A program made the position numbers and the translations under genes. The notes under the pieces are model-generated. The model was not told the origin of the DNA, did no database searches, and worked only from the letters and a program-made list of their open reading frames with translations. Of a stretch of 64,000 nucleotides of DNA, positions 53,332 through 62,060 are shown piece by piece. Origin of the DNA: Bog-756 sp963824645 (GTDB taxonomy: Bacteria > Actinomycetota > Acidimicrobiia > Acidimicrobiales > RAAP-2); NCBI GenBank assembly GCA_963824645.1, contig CAWGQC010000012.1:186001-250000 (forward strand), read 5' to 3'. Position 1 is the stretch's first letter; every line of letters begins with the position of its first letter.

Positions 53332-54641
53332 GCGGGGACACCGAGTCGATCGCCGGCGGCCTGCCCCTGGTCGGGACCATTGCCGTGCCGGGTGACAAGT
53401 CCATCTCCCACCGGGCCCTGTTGCTGGCCGCCGTGGCCGAGGGAACCTCGACCATCGCCGGCCTGAGCGACGGCGACGACGTGCGGCGCACGGCCACCGC
53501 CATCGCGGCCCTGGGAGCTCTGGTGGCCACCGATGGAACGGCCCTGACCGTGACCGGTGGACGCGGCCGTCTGCACCCGCCGGGCCATCCGGTCGACATG
53601 GGCAACTCCGGCACCGGCCTGCGCCTGCTGGCCGGTGTGGTGGCCACGGTGCCGGGTGTGACCGTCCTGACCGGCGACGACTCCCTCCGGGCCCGACCGA
53701 TGGACCGGGTGGCCGAGCCCCTGGGCTTGATGGGGGCACCGGTGGCCGGGGCCGGCCCCCGGTGTACGCCCCCCCTCACCGTGACCGGCGGCGCCTTGCA
53801 CGGCATCGCCTACACGCCGCCGATGGCCAGTGCCCAGGTCAAGTCGGCCGTGCTGCTGGCCGGCCTGGCCGCCCAGGGTGAGACCGTGGTCCACGAACCG
53901 GTGGCCACCCGACCCCACACCGAGGAGATGCTGGAGGCCATGGGGGCCGAGATCACCATCGAGCGGGACGGCGGTGGGCGTACCATCCGTCTGCACCCCG
54001 GCGAACTGCAACCGGGCGCCTTCACCGTGCCCGGTGATCCCTCCCAGGCCGCCTTCTGGATCGTGGGCAGTACGGTCATCCCCGGCAGCCTGGTCACGGT
54101 GCGAGGGATCACCCTGGTCCCCGAGCGGTTGGGGTTCCTCGGCGTCCTCCGCCGCATGGGCGCCACCATCGAGGTCGAGGAGGCGGGCGGCGGGACCGGT
54201 TCGGTGACCGGCTATTCGTGCCTCCTCCAGGGCACCGTGGTCGAAGCCCACGAGATCCCCTCTCTGGACGAAGTGCCCATACTGGCGGTGGCGGCCATGG
54301 CCGCCCACGGCACCACCCACTTCCGGGACGTGGGCGAGCTACGGGTCAAAGAGTCCGACCGGCTGGCCGGTACGGCCGCTCTGGTCGAGGCATTCGGGGG
54401 CCACGCCACGGTGGCCGGCGACGACCTGATCATCGAAGGGTCCGGGGCGCCGTTCCGGGCGGCCACCGTCGACGCCCAGGGTGACCACCGGATGGCCATG
54501 GCCGCCGCCATCGCCGGCGCCGCCTGCCCCTCGGCCGACGCCACGACGTCGATCGTCGGCTGGGACACGGTGACAACCAGCTATCCGGCCTTCGCCGACG
54601 ATCTGGCCCGGCTCCGGTCGGGAACAGCGGGGGAGCGGTGA
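53328..54641 (+). CDS. aroA: 3-phosphoshikimate 1-carboxyvinyltransferase (EPSP synthase)
   Basis: The 437-residue enzyme has GTIAVPGDKSISHRALLLAA (about residue 18), the PEP-loop DMGNSGTGLRLLAG, PMDRVAEPLGLMGA, SAQVKSAVLLAGL, SLDEVPILAVAAM and LRVKESDRL. In the NSGT loop the residue after Gly is Thr as in class I enzymes sensitive to glyphosate, although class assignment by eye is tentative. GTG 53328 overlaps the tyrA stop (GTGA), and the stop overlaps cmk, so expression is coupled. Confidence 0.97.
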   Translation: MSGDTESIAGGLPLVGTIAVPGDKSISHRALLLAAVAEGTSTIAGLSDGDDVRRTATAIAALGALVATDGTALTVTGGRGRLHPPGHPVDMGNSGTGLRLLAGVVATVPGVTVLTGDDSLRARPMDRVAEPLGLMGAPVAGAGPRCTPPLTVTGGALHGIAYTPPMASAQVKSAVLLAGLAAQGETVVHEPVATRPHTEEMLEAMGAEITIERDGGGRTIRLHPGELQPGAFTVPGDPSQAAFWIVGSTVIPGSLVTVRGITLVPERLGFLGVLRRMGATIEVEEAGGGTGSVTGYSCLLQGTVVEAHEIPSLDEVPILAVAAMAAHGTTHFRDVGELRVKESDRLAGTAALVEAFGGHATVAGDDLIIEGSGAPFRAATVDAQGDHRMAMAAAIAGAACPSADATTSIVGWDTVTTSYPAFADDLARLRSGTAGER

Positions 54642-55261
54642 GTCCGGCCGGTGCCGCCCCTCCCATCATCGCCATCGACGGTCCGGCCGGATCGGGAAAG
54701 TCGACCGTGTCACGGGCCTTGGCCGACCGGTTGGGCCTCGAACGGCTGGACACCGGGGCCATGTACCGGGCCGTGGCCTGGGCCGCCCTCCAGCGCCGGA
54801 TCGATCCCGCCGACCGGGCCCCCGTGGCCGAGCTGGCCCGCAACCTCGCCCTCTGGGTGGGCGAGCGGGTGGAGGCGGACGGCGTCGACATCACCGGAGC
54901 CATACGGGGGCCGGAGGTGAGCCGGGCGGTGTCGGTGGTGGCGGCCAATCCGGACGTGCGGGCCGCCCTGGTCGAGCGGCAGCGACGGTGGATCGCCGAA
55001 CGGGGTGGGGGTGTGGTGGAGGGCCGGGACATCGGGTCAGTGGTGTTCCCCGAAGCCGACGTCAAGATCTACCTCACCGCCTCGGTCGAGGAACGAGCCC
55101 GCCGGCGTCCGGAGGAGGGAGCCGACGCCCTGGGCCGGCGCGACCACTTGGACAGCAGTCGACCGGTGTCGCCTCTGGGGGTGGCTGACGGTGCCCGCAT
55201 CATCGACACCACCGACCGACCCGTGCAGGACATCGTCGAGGAGGTGGTGGCGTGGCTGTAA
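54638..55261 (+). CDS. cmk: cytidylate kinase
   Basis: The 207-residue protein has the P-loop IDGPAGSGKSTVSRALA (about residue 9), DTGAMYRAVAWA, the CMP-binding region and EGRDIGSVVFPEADVKIYLTA with the LID RRPEEG. It phosphorylates CMP and dCMP. GTG 54638 overlaps the aroA stop by 4 bp. The stop overlaps plsC by 10 bp. Confidence 0.97.
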   Translation: MSPAGAAPPIIAIDGPAGSGKSTVSRALADRLGLERLDTGAMYRAVAWAALQRRIDPADRAPVAELARNLALWVGERVEADGVDITGAIRGPEVSRAVSVVAANPDVRAALVERQRRWIAERGGGVVEGRDIGSVVFPEADVKIYLTASVEERARRRPEEGADALGRRDHLDSSRPVSPLGVADGARIIDTTDRPVQDIVEEVVAWL

Positions 55262-55965
55262 CCGACGCATCCGGTCCGGCCGGGGAGGGCGAGAGTGGCC
55301 CCCGCTTCGAGGTGGACACCCGCCTCACTCCCATCTACGGCTTCCTGCGCATCCTGGTCCGCAGTGTCAACCACCTGCTGTTCCGGACCACGGTGGCGGG
55401 AGCCGAGCGCATCCCGGCCGAAGGACCGGTGATCATCGCCCCCGTCCATCGTTCCTTCATCGACTTCTTCGTGACCTCGGAGGTCACCCGGCGCAAGTTG
55501 CACTACATGGCCAAGGACAGCCTGTGGGACAACGGGGTTTTGGCTCGCCTCCTTCCTGCCATCGGCGCCTTTCCGGTACACCGGGGCTCGGCCGACCGCG
55601 AGGCCCTCCGGCGGGCCCAGCAGGTGCTCGAAGCGGGGGAGGTGCTCATCTTGTTTCCCGAGGGGGAGCGCCGGTCCGGGCCGGTGGTGTCCGACCTCCA
55701 CGAGGGGGTGGCCTTTCTGGCCGCCCGTACCGGGGCCACGGTGGTGCCGGTGGGAATCGGCGGTTCGGCATCGGTCATGCCCAAGGGGAAGAAGATCCCC
55801 CGGCCCCGCCACATCCATCTGGAGGTGGGTGAGCCCTTGGTGGCCCCGGCCCGCACCGGCGGAGGTCGCATCGCCCGGAGCCAGATCCACCTGTTCACCG
55901 AGCAGTTGGCGGCTGCCGTCCAGGAGCTCTACGACCGTTCGGTCCGGGTCACGGGGCGGTACTGA
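55252..55965 (+). CDS. plsC: 1-acyl-glycerol-3-phosphate acyltransferase
   Basis: The 237-residue protein has the PlsC block I HRSFID (H-x4-D, about residue 65), HYMAKDSLWDNGVLARLLPAIG, GAFPVHRG, the FPEGERR block III (about 140) and VVPVGIGG block IV. It acylates lysophosphatidate to phosphatidate at the membrane. Its place after cmk is common in actinobacteria. It overlaps cmk, so it is likely the last gene of the run. A 14-bp tandem repeat follows the stop. Confidence 0.94.
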   Translation: MAVTDASGPAGEGESGPRFEVDTRLTPIYGFLRILVRSVNHLLFRTTVAGAERIPAEGPVIIAPVHRSFIDFFVTSEVTRRKLHYMAKDSLWDNGVLARLLPAIGAFPVHRGSADREALRRAQQVLEAGEVLILFPEGERRSGPVVSDLHEGVAFLAARTGATVVPVGIGGSASVMPKGKKIPRPRHIHLEVGEPLVAPARTGGGRIARSQIHLFTEQLAAAVQELYDRSVRVTGRY

Positions 55966-55966
55966 G

Positions 55967-56022
55967 CGGCCGGAACTGCGCGGCTGGAACTGCGCGGCCG
56001 GAACTGCGCGGCTGGAACTGCT
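55967..56022. repeat. 14-bp tandem repeat, four units
   Basis: CGGCyGGAACTGCG occurs four times head to tail, with y alternating C, T, C, T; only the last base of unit 4 differs. It is thus a 28-bp dimer repeated twice. It lies between the convergent ends of plsC and the GT2 gene. Confidence 0.95.
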
Positions 56023-56870
56023 CAGAGTCGGTGGCGGTTGCCCAGGGTGACCCGCCACCAGGTCGACCCGATGACACGGCCGTACTGCATACCGAAAACC
56101 AGGTTGCTCCCCTTTTTGGAGGTGCCCGAGGCTCGGGGGTGCCACACCGTGGGCCGCTCGGCGATCCGCCAACCCCGGCTGGACGCCACGATCAGGACCT
56201 CGGCCGTCTGGTACTGGGTCTGGACCAGGTGGGGCAGGATGTCCTCGACCAGCTCGACCTTGAGGGCCCGGTAGCCGCTGGACGAATCGGTGAGGCCCTG
56301 GGCCACGATGGTATTGAGGATCCAGGCGTAGAACCGGACCCCGGCCTGGCGGAACCGGTCCGTGGTCTGGTCGACCCCCAGCCGCCGGGATCCGATGACG
56401 AAATCGGCGGTGTCGTCCAGAAGGGGCTGGAGCATGGTGGGCATCTCGCTCGGGTCGTTCTGCCCGTCGGCGTCCAGGGTGACGACGTACCGGGCGCCGT
56501 GGTCGACGGCCAACCGGTAGCCCAGCTGGAGGGCGGCCCCGTGGCCCAGATTGACCGGCAGGACACAGGTCAGCACGCCACTGTCGAAGGCCACCTCGGC
56601 GGTGCCGTCGGTGCCACCGTCCACGATCACCAGGGTGGACACCTCGAGGTCGCCGATGAGGGTGGGCATGACCTTGAGGACATCACCGATGTTGCGCTCC
56701 TCCTCGTAGGCGGCAATGACGGCCACCACCGGGCCGAACCGTGCACGCGGATAGCGGATCTCGAATTCGGACCGGGCGGTGTCCAGAGCGAACTGACGCA
56801 GTTTCTGCGACCGTTGCCGTTCGCGGATGGCGGGCAGCGTGATCCAGCGTCGGCCGGAGGACGCCGTCAC
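56022..56870 (-). CDS. GT2 family glycosyltransferase (DPM1-like)
   Basis: The 282-residue protein has VVAVIAAYEEERNIGDVL (about residue 50), VIVDGGTDGTAEVA, NLGHGAALQLGYRLA, YVVTLDADGQNDP (DxD), FVIGSRRLG and TDSSSGYRAL, a polyprenyl-phosphate-sugar synthase pattern. No membrane helix follows, so it probably makes a soluble-side lipid-linked sugar donor for GT-C enzymes such as those at 44-48 kb. GTG 56870 overlaps the HD gene stop (GTGA). The stop abuts the tandem repeat. Confidence 0.9.
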   Translation of the reverse strand: MTASSGRRWITLPAIRERQRSQKLRQFALDTARSEFEIRYPRARFGPVVAVIAAYEEERNIGDVLKVMPTLIGDLEVSTLVIVDGGTDGTAEVAFDSGVLTCVLPVNLGHGAALQLGYRLAVDHGARYVVTLDADGQNDPSEMPTMLQPLLDDTADFVIGSRRLGVDQTTDRFRQAGVRFYAWILNTIVAQGLTDSSSGYRALKVELVEDILPHLVQTQYQTAEVLIVASSRGWRIAERPTVWHPRASGTSKKGSNLVFGMQYGRVIGSTWWRVTLGNRHRL

Positions 56871-57439
56871 AGGATGTGGGGGTGGCCGAAGATGGCCCGG
56901 ACCAGGGGTTCGAAGTGGGCGAGTGACTCGTTGGGATAATCGGGATCGAAGCTGTTCTGATCCCATTCGTCAGCAAATCGCTCGGCCAACTCGAACCACG
57001 GCTCGTTGCGGTAGCGATCGCGCATATTGGGGTCCATCTCGAAGTGGTGGTAGTAGTGGCGTCCCTGGAAGTCCTGGTGGGCGGCTATGACCGCTGTCAC
57101 TTCCGGACGTACGTAGGGCCGCAGGATTTCGGCGGCGACCTTCGGATGGTTGGGTACACCAACCGTCTTTCCGATGTCGTGACAAAGGGAGGCGACCACC
57201 ATCTCATCGTCGGCACCGGCCCGTTCGGCCCGGGTGGCCGTCTGCAGGCAGTGGGTGAGCTGATCGACGGCGAAGCCGTCCACCAACTCGGATAGGGATT
57301 CCAGCATCCGCAGGACCCGATCGGCCACCAGCCGCTGGTTGTCCATGGTTTCTGTGCCGATGACCATCCAGTCGTCCCGAGTGGACACATCCATGCGGGT
57401 GAACGTGGTCCTCACCTCGGTTGACCCGGCCATCGACAC
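56867..57439 (-). CDS. HD-domain protein
   Basis: The 190-residue protein has an HD phosphohydrolase core: QLTHCLQTATRAERAGADDEMVVASLCHDIGK (His and His-Asp, about residues 62-90), then IAAHQDFQGRHYYHHF and WDQNSFDPDYPNESLAHFEPLVRAIF. The order resembles oxygenase-like HD proteins of the MIOX/PhnZ group, which use a mixed-valent di-iron centre. That assignment is uncertain. ATG 57433 may be the true start. It is coupled to the GT2 gene downstream by GTGA overlap. Confidence 0.8.
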   Translation of the reverse strand: MSMAGSTEVRTTFTRMDVSTRDDWMVIGTETMDNQRLVADRVLRMLESLSELVDGFAVDQLTHCLQTATRAERAGADDEMVVASLCHDIGKTVGVPNHPKVAAEILRPYVRPEVTAVIAAHQDFQGRHYYHHFEMDPNMRDRYRNEPWFELAERFADEWDQNSFDPDYPNESLAHFEPLVRAIFGHPHIL

Positions 57440-57477
57440 ATTCTCGCATCAAATGGCCGCGGGTGTAACTCCTGGCC

Positions 57478-58569
57478 CTACTCGGCCAACTCGGCCAACA
57501 CGTCGGAGGCGGCCACCCCACGATCGTCGGCCAGGGCACGGGTCACCGCACCGCCCGCCGGCGGCGGTCCCACCGGATCCGGGTCGGACACCCCGTTGAG
57601 CAGAGCCAGTGCCGTTTCGAGGCCCCGGAGCAGCTCACGCAGCTCGGGAGGCGGGGGGAAATACTCCTCTTCCACGGTCACCGGAGCCCGATGGACCCCA
57701 TGGACGGGAGCCAGTCGGGCCACCACCGCGTCGACCAGGGCTTCGGGGGCCGAGGCACCGGCCGTGACCCCCACCGTGCCCGCAAGGTCGTCGGGGAGTT
57801 CGGAGGCGTCGTTGACCCGCACCACGCGAGGACACCCGAAAGCCACCGCCACCTTCTCCAGGGCCACGGTGTTGGACGAGTTCTCCGAGCCGATGACCAC
57901 GACAGCGTCGGTGTGACCGGCCAGCGCCTTGAGGGCGGCCTGTCGGTTGGTGGTGGCGAAGCACAGGTCGCTGCGGTTGGGCATCCACAGGTCGGGGAAG
58001 CGCTCCCGGGCCCGGTCGACTATGTCGGTCCACTCGTCATGGCTGAGCGTGGTCTGGGCCAACAGGGCCACCCGGGGGGCGCCGTCGTCGTCAGCCACCG
58101 GGTCGGCCAGGGCATCGACATCGCCCACCTTCTCCAGCAACCGTACCGAGGACGGAGCCACCGCCATGGTGCCGACCGCCTCCTCGTGGCCGTGATGACC
58201 GACGTAGAGAACGGTGTAGCCCTTGGTGGCCCGCACCTTGAGCTCATGGTGGACTTTGGTGACCAGCGGACATACGGCGTCGACCACCACCCGACCCCGG
58301 GTGCGGGCCGCCGTCACCGCCTCGGGGGCCGATCCGTGGGCCGACAACATCAGGGGAGCCCCCGGCGGGACGCGGTCGATGTCGTCCACGAAGATCACGC
58401 CGCGGGCCCGGAACTGATCCACCACGTGGCGGTTGTGGACGATCTCGTGGTAGCAGTAGACCGGCGGTTCGAACACCCGCACCATCCAGGCCAGCGCTTT
58501 GATCGCCTTCTCCACCCCGGCACAGAAGCCCCTCGGCTCGGCCAGAAGCACTCGCTCGACGGGTGACAC
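57478..58569 (-). CDS. ispH: 4-hydroxy-3-methylbut-2-enyl diphosphate reductase
   Basis: The 363-residue protein starts at GTG 58569 with VERVLLAEPRGFCAGVEKAI and contains the three iron-sulfur Cys: GFCAGV, DAVCPLVTKVH and DLCFATTNRQ. Other marks are HEIVHNRHVV, SAHGSAPEA, GHHGHEEAVG and GSENSSNT. It carries out the last step of the MEP pathway, giving IPP and DMAPP. The C-terminal 55 residues after the conserved core (EEEYFPPPPELREL onward) form an extension. TATCCT lies 8 nt before the start. The open frame upstream to 59892 is a shadow of the DUF512 gene. Confidence 0.95.
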   Translation of the reverse strand: MSPVERVLLAEPRGFCAGVEKAIKALAWMVRVFEPPVYCYHEIVHNRHVVDQFRARGVIFVDDIDRVPPGAPLMLSAHGSAPEAVTAARTRGRVVVDAVCPLVTKVHHELKVRATKGYTVLYVGHHGHEEAVGTMAVAPSSVRLLEKVGDVDALADPVADDDGAPRVALLAQTTLSHDEWTDIVDRARERFPDLWMPNRSDLCFATTNRQAALKALAGHTDAVVVIGSENSSNTVALEKVAVAFGCPRVVRVNDASELPDDLAGTVGVTAGASAPEALVDAVVARLAPVHGVHRAPVTVEEEYFPPPPELRELLRGLETALALLNGVSDPDPVGPPPAGGAVTRALADDRGVAASDVLAELAE

Positions 58570-58638
58570 CGATGACCAGGATACCGGCCCCGGCGGGGGG
58601 TCCGGCTGCGCCGATACGGGAAAAGCGGGCTGACCGGG

Positions 58639-58644
58639 TAGCCT
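58639..58644 (+). promoter_or_regulatory. -10 box (TAGCCT) for leaderless DUF512 gene
   Basis: TAGCCT ends 6 nt before ATG 58651, the same spacing as at pyrG and the TraR/DksA-like gene. Confidence 0.5.
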
Positions 58645-58650
58645 GGCGGC

Positions 58651-60108
58651 ATGTCGGCGCCCCGAGTGACGACGGCACCGCGGGTCGTGGCCGTTGCTGA
58701 TTCCTCGCCGGCGGACCGGTCTGGACTGCGGACCGGAGACGAGATCCTCTTCCTCAACGGGCGATCGCCCCGCGATGTCATCGAATACAGCCTGCTGGTG
58801 GACGAGGGTGAGCTCGACCTGGTGGTGCGTCGGCCCGGACTGACCGAGCCGATCTCCCTGCAGGTGGAAAAGGAAGCGGGCGAGCCCCTGGGGGCCGAAG
58901 TGAGTTCGGCCGTCTTCGACCGGGTCCGGACGTGCGACAACCATTGTGAGTTCTGCTTCATCCATCAGTTGCCGAGCGGCATGAGGCGCAGCCTCTCCCT
59001 CAAGGACGACGACTACCGGTTGTCCTTTCTGTACGGCAACTTCACCACCCTCACCCGGTTCACCGAAATGGATCTCGAGCGGGTGCTGACCGAGCGGCTC
59101 AGTCCGCTCTTCGTCTCCATCCACGCCACCGATCCCGACATCCGGGCCGACCTGCTGCGCAATCGACGGGGGGCCACCAGCCTGCGGTGGCTGGGTGCCC
59201 TGCTCGACGGGGGGATCGAAGTGCACGGGCAGATCGTGGTGTGCCCGGGCAAGAACAACGGGCCGGTGCTGGAGGACACGCTGGCCGGCGTGCTCGACGG
59301 CTACCCGACCCTGGCCACCGTGGCCTGTGTGCCCCTCGGGGTGAGCCGGTTCTCCAGCGGAAAGGGGATGCGGCCCCACACCCGGGAGGAGGCGGCCGCC
59401 GTCTGCGACACGGTGGCCAGTTGGCAGGAGACATTCCTCACCGCCATCGGTCGCCGGATGGTCTTCGCCGCCGACGAGTACTACCTGATGGCCGATCAAC
59501 CCTTTCCCGACGCCGTCACCTACGAGGGGTTCCCTCAGCACGAGAACGGCATCGGGATGGCCCGTGCCTTCGCCGCCGCTTTCGGCGGGGACCAGGCGAC
59601 GGCGATGGGCGTGCGCCCCGGATTCTTCGCCGCCGTGGACGGCGCTCCGCCCGCTGGCTACCGGGCCCTCCGGGCCGAGACCGCCGGGGTCACCGACCCA
59701 CGAGCCCCGGTGGCCGTGCTGACCGGCGAGTACGGGGCCCGGGTCCTGGCTCCTCTGGTGGCTTCCCTGACCCGCACCGACGTCCGATTGGTTCCGGTGG
59801 TCAACCACTTCTTCGGGGGCAACATCGGGGTGTCCGGACTCCTGACCGGAGCCGATCTGGTCGATGTCCTCGACCGCCAGCCCGTGGGCCACCGCTACCT
59901 GCTGCCCGACTCCTGCCTGTCGGAGGGGCGCTTCCTCGACGACCTCACCCTGGCCGATCTTCCCCGCCCGGTCGAGGTGGTACCCACCGACGGACTGTCC
60001 TTGCGCCGTGCCCTCGATGGCCCCGTCGTCCCACCGGTCCTCGGAGCCACACCGGTGGCCGCACCCCGGGCCCGCACCCGCCCGGTGGCCGTGGGGCCCG
60101 CTCGATGA
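58651..60108 (+). CDS. DUF512 radical-SAM-like protein with PDZ
   Basis: The 485-residue protein has an N-terminal PDZ-like segment (SSPADRSGLRTGDEILFLNG, about residues 18-37), the iron-sulfur motif CDNHCEFCFIHQLP (about 98; C-x3-C-x2-C) and SLKDDDYRLSFLYGNF, then DUF512 toward the C-terminus (GVSRFSSGKGMRP, FAADEYYLMA). This is the standard DUF512 layout found next to der; the function is unknown. It is coupled to der by ATGA overlap, so a ribosome-linked role has been guessed (inference). Confidence 0.93.
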   Translation: MSAPRVTTAPRVVAVADSSPADRSGLRTGDEILFLNGRSPRDVIEYSLLVDEGELDLVVRRPGLTEPISLQVEKEAGEPLGAEVSSAVFDRVRTCDNHCEFCFIHQLPSGMRRSLSLKDDDYRLSFLYGNFTTLTRFTEMDLERVLTERLSPLFVSIHATDPDIRADLLRNRRGATSLRWLGALLDGGIEVHGQIVVCPGKNNGPVLEDTLAGVLDGYPTLATVACVPLGVSRFSSGKGMRPHTREEAAAVCDTVASWQETFLTAIGRRMVFAADEYYLMADQPFPDAVTYEGFPQHENGIGMARAFAAAFGGDQATAMGVRPGFFAAVDGAPPAGYRALRAETAGVTDPRAPVAVLTGEYGARVLAPLVASLTRTDVRLVPVVNHFFGGNIGVSGLLTGADLVDVLDRQPVGHRYLLPDSCLSEGRFLDDLTLADLPRPVEVVPTDGLSLRRALDGPVVPPVLGATPVAAPRARTRPVAVGPAR

Positions 60109-61535
60109 CCCAGGCCGTCAACAACCAACCGGCCGGATCGGGCCGGGAACGGCCCCTGGTGGTCATAGCCGGTCGGCCCAACGTGGGTAAGTCGACCCTG
60201 GTCAACCGCATCGTGGGTCGGCGGGCCGCGGTGGTCGAAGAACGTCCGGGGGTGACCCGCGACCGCAAGGAACTGGACGCCGAGTGGGCCGGGCGCACCT
60301 TCACGGTGGTCGACACCGGGGGATGGCTGTCCAGCGAGGATCCGCTCGACGCCCAGGTGAGCGCCCAGGCCGAACGGGCCGTGGATGAGGCGGATGTGAT
60401 CCTTTTGGTGGTGGACGTGACGGTGGGGCTGATCGACGAGGACCTCGCTGTGGCCCGCATGCTCAAACGCACGGGTCGGCCGGTGCGGGTGGTGGTCAAC
60501 AAAGTGGACTCGTCCCAGCGTGAGTCGGACGCCTGGGAGGCCATGGCCCTCGGACTGGGCGAGCCCTGGCCGGTCAGCGCCCTCCACGGTCGAGGCACCG
60601 GTGACCTGCTCGATGACGTGGTCAGTCTTCTGCCCGTGCCTCCCTCCACCTATCAGGATGAGGGCCAGGGTCGATCGGGGCCGGCCGGTGAGGACGAGAC
60701 GGGGGGGAGCGAAAGCCCGGGGGGGCCCGATCCGAGCGCCGTCGTCCGGGTGGCTCTGGTCGGGCGGCCCAACGTGGGCAAGTCGACCCTGTTCAACAAG
60801 CTGGTCGGTGACGAACGGTCTGTCGTCCACGACATGCCCGGCACGACCAGGGACGCGGTGGACACCGTGGTGGAGACACCCGAGGGCACCGTCTGCTTCG
60901 TGGACACGGCCGGCATGCGACGCAAGAGCCGGACCGAGCGCGGGACCGAGTATTTTTCCGTGCTCCGGGCCCTGGAGGCGTTGGACCGTGCCGACATCGC
61001 CCTCCTGGTCATCGACGCCACGTCCGGTGTCACCCATCAGGACCAGCGTCTGGCCGAGCGCATCGGCGGGTCCGGGTGCCCGACGGTGGTGGTCCTCAAC
61101 AAGTGGGAACTGGTGGCCAACGAAGACCGCATCGGGGTGCTGGCCGACATCGGCGACCGACTGGCCTTTCTGGGGGACGCCCCCGTTCTCAAGATCAGCG
61201 CCCTGACCGGCTTCGGCGTCCACCGGATCCTGCCGGCGGTGGCCGCCGCCGAAGAGGCGTACCACTCCCGTATCCCTACCGGCGAGCTCAACCGGGCCAT
61301 GACGTCGATCCAGTTGGCCCATCCGGCTCCCGGGGCCAAGATCCAGTACGCCGTTCAGGGGGCGAGCGACCCGCCCACCTTCACCCTGTTCACGAACGGC
61401 CGACTGACGGCGCCTTACCTCCGCTATGTCGAACGGGGCTTGCGGGAGCGGTTCGAGCTCGGGCCCACACCGATCAAGCTGCGGGTCCGCAACCGGAAGT
61501 CAGCCGGGAGCGGAGGTCGGGGACGCAGTCGGTGA
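60105..61535 (+). CDS. der: ribosome-associated GTPase Der
   Basis: The 476-residue protein has two GTPase domains, each with GRPNVGKST (about residues 22 and 220), DTGG/DTAG switch motifs, NKVD/NKWE, and a C-terminal KH-like domain (FTLFTNGRLTAPYLRYVERGL). Tandem G domains are unique to Der, which is needed for 50S assembly. An acidic/Gly-rich insert of about 30 residues joins the G domains (EGQGRSGPAGEDETGG). ATG 60105 overlaps the DUF512 stop. Confidence 0.97.
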   Translation: MTQAVNNQPAGSGRERPLVVIAGRPNVGKSTLVNRIVGRRAAVVEERPGVTRDRKELDAEWAGRTFTVVDTGGWLSSEDPLDAQVSAQAERAVDEADVILLVVDVTVGLIDEDLAVARMLKRTGRPVRVVVNKVDSSQRESDAWEAMALGLGEPWPVSALHGRGTGDLLDDVVSLLPVPPSTYQDEGQGRSGPAGEDETGGSESPGGPDPSAVVRVALVGRPNVGKSTLFNKLVGDERSVVHDMPGTTRDAVDTVVETPEGTVCFVDTAGMRRKSRTERGTEYFSVLRALEALDRADIALLVIDATSGVTHQDQRLAERIGGSGCPTVVVLNKWELVANEDRIGVLADIGDRLAFLGDAPVLKISALTGFGVHRILPAVAAAEEAYHSRIPTGELNRAMTSIQLAHPAPGAKIQYAVQGASDPPTFTLFTNGRLTAPYLRYVERGLRERFELGPTPIKLRVRNRKSAGSGGRGRSR

Positions 61536-61608
61536 TGGCGGCGGGGGCCTCAGCGGCACGGCCACATCGGCGTAGGACGCCGCGCCCGTCGGCCGCGGAG
61601 GGCTGACC

Positions 61609-61806
61609 GTGCCGTGGTGCGAATCGTGCGACCGTCGGGTGGAAACCGACGAGCTCACCTCCGACGGGCTGTGTCCCGACTGCGGCACCGAGCCGCTCGA
61701 GCACCGCAAGTCCCCCTGGTACTTCAAGTTCATGTTGGTGGCCAGCGTTATCTATCTGGGCTACCGGGCCTTTCAGGGCGTGACCTGGGTCGTCCACCAT
61801 GTGTGA
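61609..61806 (+). CDS. small zinc-ribbon + membrane-helix protein
   Basis: The 65-residue protein starts at GTG 61609 with CESCDRRVETDEL and CPDCG (C-x2-C ... C-x2-C, about residues 4-25), then one hydrophobic helix (FKFMLVASVIYLGYRAF) and a short basic/His end. A zinc ribbon on a membrane anchor is recurrent in actinobacteria, but I know no function. It follows der by 73 bp. Confidence 0.7.
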   Translation: MPWCESCDRRVETDELTSDGLCPDCGTEPLEHRKSPWYFKFMLVASVIYLGYRAFQGVTWVVHHV

Positions 61807-62048
61807 TAGGTAGCGACCCCCCTCATGAGGCGCTGGCCCCGGGGATCCCACCCCTCGCCACTCCTGCGAGAGCGGTTCACCGGTGGCCCCGTCCTGCTCG
61901 AGGACCAGCGCGACGGACCGCCGGCGAGGAGGAGCCGGCGGTCGTCGAGGCCTCCTCCCAGCATGCGCCTGTCGACGGGTTCCGTCATCACCACAATTTG
62001 GTGGTTACCCCGTAGGCGCGGACAGGAAGCGGGGGACGGCGCCAGCGG

Positions 62049-62054
62049 TAGAAT
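62049..62054 (+). promoter_or_regulatory. -10 box (TAGAAT) deciding start GTG 62061
   Basis: TAGAAT ends 6 nt before GTG 62061, matching the spacing at other leaderless genes. The alternative GTG 62058 would be only 3 nt away. Confidence 0.5.
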
Positions 62055-62060
62055 GGGGTG

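Noticed and set aside
57478..59892. An 804-residue minus-strand frame containing ispH
   Set aside because: The first 440 residues are antisense to the DUF512 gene; ispH begins at GTG 58569.
61773..61994. 73-residue minus-strand frame after the zinc-ribbon gene
   Set aside because: Arg/Gly/Trp-rich composition, no motif and no ribosome site.
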